DNA of 21,438 nucleotides from Reclinomonas americana ATCC 50394 (Eukaryota > Jakobida > Jakobea > Jakobida): positions 1 to 21,438 of the forward strand of contig PS015221.1 of NCBI GenBank assembly GCA_048213135.1, written 5' to 3'. The notes under the pieces are model-generated. The model was not told the origin of the DNA. It saw only the letters and a program-made list of their open reading frames with translations, and made no database searches. The translations under genes were made by a program, and so were the position numbers. This document shows, piece by piece, positions 18,919-21,438 of the stretch; the first letter of the stretch is position 1; every line of letters begins with the position of its first letter.

Positions 18919-21438
18919 ATGTCCTTCGCAGCGTCCTCGTCGCAGCGTTGTTGTGTTTTCGAGCCTCGTCGCAGCGCTATGGCTGTGCTGCTGCAGGCCG
19001 TGCAAGAGGTGCTGGTCAACCCGGCAGTGTCGCTGTCGGCACGCGATGCTGCACTGAGCGAGATGCGCAGTCTGGTGGCCTCACTCACGCAGGTGAGTGT
19101 GTGAGTGCGCGCGCGCGATGAACAAATTTGCGCTCACTGAAAGAGTGACATGCACCGCAGGCCGATGTGCGCAGCATGCAGCCAGCGTGTGTGCAGACTC
19201 TGCTGCTGTTGACCGACTCCAAAGGTGTGTGCGTGTGTGCACGTGGATGTGTGTGTGTGTGTGTGTCTCACTGATCGCCTCATCGTCATCATCACACAGA
19301 GGCTGCATGGCCGCTGCGACATCGCATTGGCCTCTCGCTGAGTGCACTCTTCCGCGCCAGCGGCGATGTGAACAAGGTGGCCGAGGTGTCGCGGGAGTTG
19401 CTGACTCGTGCGTCGGCGAGCAAGAGCACAGTCAGCTCACGCATGTTGCGTTTGTTTGCCGGGGATGTCTGTCTGTGAGTGAGTGTGTGTGTATGGCAGT
19501 TGGAGTGAACCTCTCGGCTGCAGCTGTGCGTTGACGTGCTTGTCGTCGCTATGGGGAGACTTTGGTCGCGTGCTGAGTCGCGAGGTCGGCGACCACTTTC
19601 GCGAGCTGTCCAAGCTCGTCAAGTCGGAAGAGGTTCTTTTGGGTCGTGCCGTTTCGCTCCTCCCCGCAGAGTTATCTCATCGACAGGAGTGCAATGCAGG
19701 GCAATCTGAGATACTCGGCTCTGGTGTGCTTGGCGGCGTTGCTGGCCGGCAGCACACGAGTCATCGATGAGTTGTTCCCGGACCTGTGCAAGGCGATCCA
19801 GCGTGGCTTGTCGGTGCGTGGGAGGGGAGCAAGTGTGCACCTCTCTCTCTCATGCCTTACGCGGGTGCTCTTTGCAGGACTCGATGGTGCAGGTGCGCGA
19901 GGCAGCCGTCGAGTGCCTGGTTGGATTGGCGCGCACTTCGCGATTGGCGGTGTCGACTGCGGTGGAGACGCTGATCACCATGGCGCTAAAGGTGGGGGCG
20001 AAGGAGCGAGTCTTGTTTCTGCACTTGCGTGTGTGTGTGACTGACTTGTTGTGGGGGGGTTAGACGCTGGAGGACGCAAACTTGCATGTTCGCGAACGCA
20101 TGTGCGAGACCCTCGGTGTGCTGCTGGCCCGAGCGGTGCAGTTCAATGCTACCGACAAGCCCGAGACTCCAGTCAAGGCGGGCGCGGCGGTCAAGACCTC
20201 CTTCTTCTCCTCCAAGAAGCGCACCTCGTTCTCCATCGTGGATGTGCTGGAGGTGCTCGGCACCCAATTCAAGCGCTGTTGCGTCTCACTTGACGTACGT
20301 GCAGTTTGCATGCGGCGTCTTCTCATGCACAACGTTTCGGTTCACAGCCTCGTCGTGCGTGGCACGAACGAGTATCTCGCGGTCTCTCGTTCACATGTGC
20401 CGTTTCATTCCGTCACTCGATGCCTTGTTTGTGCAACCCGACTTTACCGTGCGTGTGCTGGAGAGTGTTCTCGACTACTTGTCTTGCATCAAGGCCTCCA
20501 CATCGCCACTGGATCTGCGCAACATTCGTAACTGTGTTAGTGTCATGCTGCTCGATGGATTCCGGTGCCGATCGGGTTAGAGCATGCTGGCGACGAAAAC
20601 TGAAGCGCCTTGTTCGTTGTTCTCATCCGCGACCGCTGTCACAGACGCTTTGGATGCACCGTTTATCGAGTGTGTGCTGACGCTACTCGCTGGCTGTCCC
20701 GCCCGCACAGACGAGTGGCGGACAGCATGCCTGCTGGACCTTTTGCGGTGAGACTGTGCGCTTCTTCTTTCTCTGCCGCGCAAGCACCCCACCTGACGTG
20801 CATCTGCCGTACCAGACAACGCATCCTGAGTGGCAGCTCTGGAGTTCTCTCACTGCTCGACAAATGCGTCGACTGCCTCATGCAGCAGACGCACGCTCCC
20901 ACGCTGACTGCGGCGGTATGTGAGCTGCTGCTCCATGGACGAACAGTCCCGATCTCACTCCGTCTGCCCGCGCGCAGTGCTTCCATGCGATTTGCACCGT
21001 GTCCACTTCCTTTGGCAACACGCTACTGGCAAACTTGCTGAGCAACGTGCAAGTCACGATGCAGTCGTTACAGGCGCTGAATAAGAAGTCGGCACGTGCG
21101 GTGAGTGCGATGAATGCCACCACGGTCATGCAACGCACTTGTGGGTGACACGTGGTGTGAGCACAGGCCCCGCCACTGTGCCGACAGCTGGAGAACGTGT
21201 CCTTGTACGCCTCGGCCTGCATGAGCGCACTCGCGTCGTCGTTCACCACCTGCGTATTCAGCAGTGTGTGGTCCTCCATCGACACAGCGTTCAAGATCTT
21301 CTCGTCGCCCAGCAACGAGGTCCAGAGTGGTTTGTTCCCGCATTTTTCACCGCTGTCTCGCTCTCTTTCCTCGCCCCTCAATCAGCGATTGCACGCGACA
21401 GCACAAGAGTCTCTGGACAGCGCTTGCTGGCGTCTGCT
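18919..21438 (+). CDS. HEATR5: HEATR5/LAA1-family HEAT-repeat protein (5' part, runs off window)
   Basis: LAA1/HEATR5 proteins are very large HEAT-repeat proteins that bind AP-1 and act in trans-Golgi and endosome sorting. Exons begin 18919-19092, 19161-19224, 19300-19474, 19524-19632, 19670-19813, 19878-19991, 20064-20298 and 20348 to about 20576, and continue to the window end. Family landmarks in order: RHRIGLSLSALFRASGD; CLSSLWGDFGRVLSREVG; VREAAVECLVGLARTS; FSIVDVLEVLGTQFKR (compare 'TFDEVLELMATGF' in animal HEATR5); VLESVLDYLSCIKA with NCVSVMLLDGF; and LLDKCVDCLMQQ with LTAAV. The order and spacing match the N-terminal third of HEATR5. The start is uncertain: ATG at 18919 lies 11 bp after the upstream stop, while ATG at 18979 would give MAVLLQAVQEVL. 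The join at 20298/20348 uses a weak GTGCAG donor. Confidence 0.85.
19225..19299 (+). repeat. Intron built largely of (GT)n
   Basis: The second intron of the HEATR5 gene begins GTGTGTGCG and is largely TG repeat up to about 19266. It then ends in ATCACACAG. The simple repeat supplies the splice donor itself, a pattern seen in several introns of this window (for example 8640-8666, 10830-10843, 13935-14000 and 17401-17416). Confidence 0.85.

Noticed and set aside
1-21438. Mobile element, viral remnant, CRISPR array, tRNA or rRNA
   Set aside because: I saw no transposase, reverse transcriptase, capsid or integrase motifs, no terminal repeats, no regularly spaced repeats, and no cloverleaf-like or rRNA-like sequence on either strand. 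This is by eye, so a covariance-model scan would be decisive for small RNAs.

Overview
The window is nuclear DNA of a eukaryote with a very compact, GC-rich genome. Genes are packed about one per 1.8 kb on both strands. They are cut by many short introns (mostly 45-120 bp, usually GTGAGT/GTGCGT...CAG). TGA, TAA and TAG all serve as stops, so the code looks standard. A ferredoxin/adrenodoxin reductase implies mitochondria. Kish (TMEM167) and a HEATR5/LAA1 homologue imply ordinary Golgi/endosome traffic. A gene made of short T-rich '[YF]-x-x-P' repeats looks like a ciliary microtubule protein. Together these suggest a free-living, probably flagellated protist or early-branching fungus-like organism. 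I cannot place it more precisely from sequence alone. There is no sign of bacterial, viral or transposon sequence, no CRISPR array, and no tRNA or rRNA that I could recognise.

Layout, left to right: 3' end of a MAP-kinase-kinase-like protein kinase (+, 1-428); membrane-anchored M49 (dipeptidyl-peptidase-III family) metallopeptidase (-, 771-3675); unrecognised Ser/Gly/Ala-rich membrane protein running into an assembly gap (+, 3771-5772); adrenodoxin-type ferredoxin-NADP reductase emerging from the same gap (+, 6006-7455); Kish/TMEM167 (+, 7518-7966); four-helix membrane protein (-, 8017-8811); P-loop nucleotide kinase-like protein (+, 9195-10184); 738-residue PH-domain protein with three tandem copies of one C-terminal fold (-, 10319-13687); armadillo-repeat protein interrupted by a (CA)n tract and a second gap (+, 13910-15763); repeat protein with an axonemal look (-, 15957-17536); six-helix membrane protein (+, 17726-18907); N-terminal half of a HEATR5/LAA1 homologue (+, 18919-end).

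Six of the multi-exon models (M49 peptidase, four-helix protein, Kish, NMP-kinase-like, PH protein, six-helix protein) add up exactly to an open frame when spliced by hand. The axonemal-like one does too, given one of two possible donors. This is the main support for the exon boundaries given. The genes do not form a pathway; this is an ordinary gene-dense chromosomal segment.

The items most worth a second look are the triple-domain PH protein, the seven-copy T-x-x-[YF]-x-x-P repeat protein, the membrane-tethered M49 peptidase, a recurrent non-consensus 5' splice site (GTTGCG), and very small coding exons including two first exons of only ATG plus one codon.
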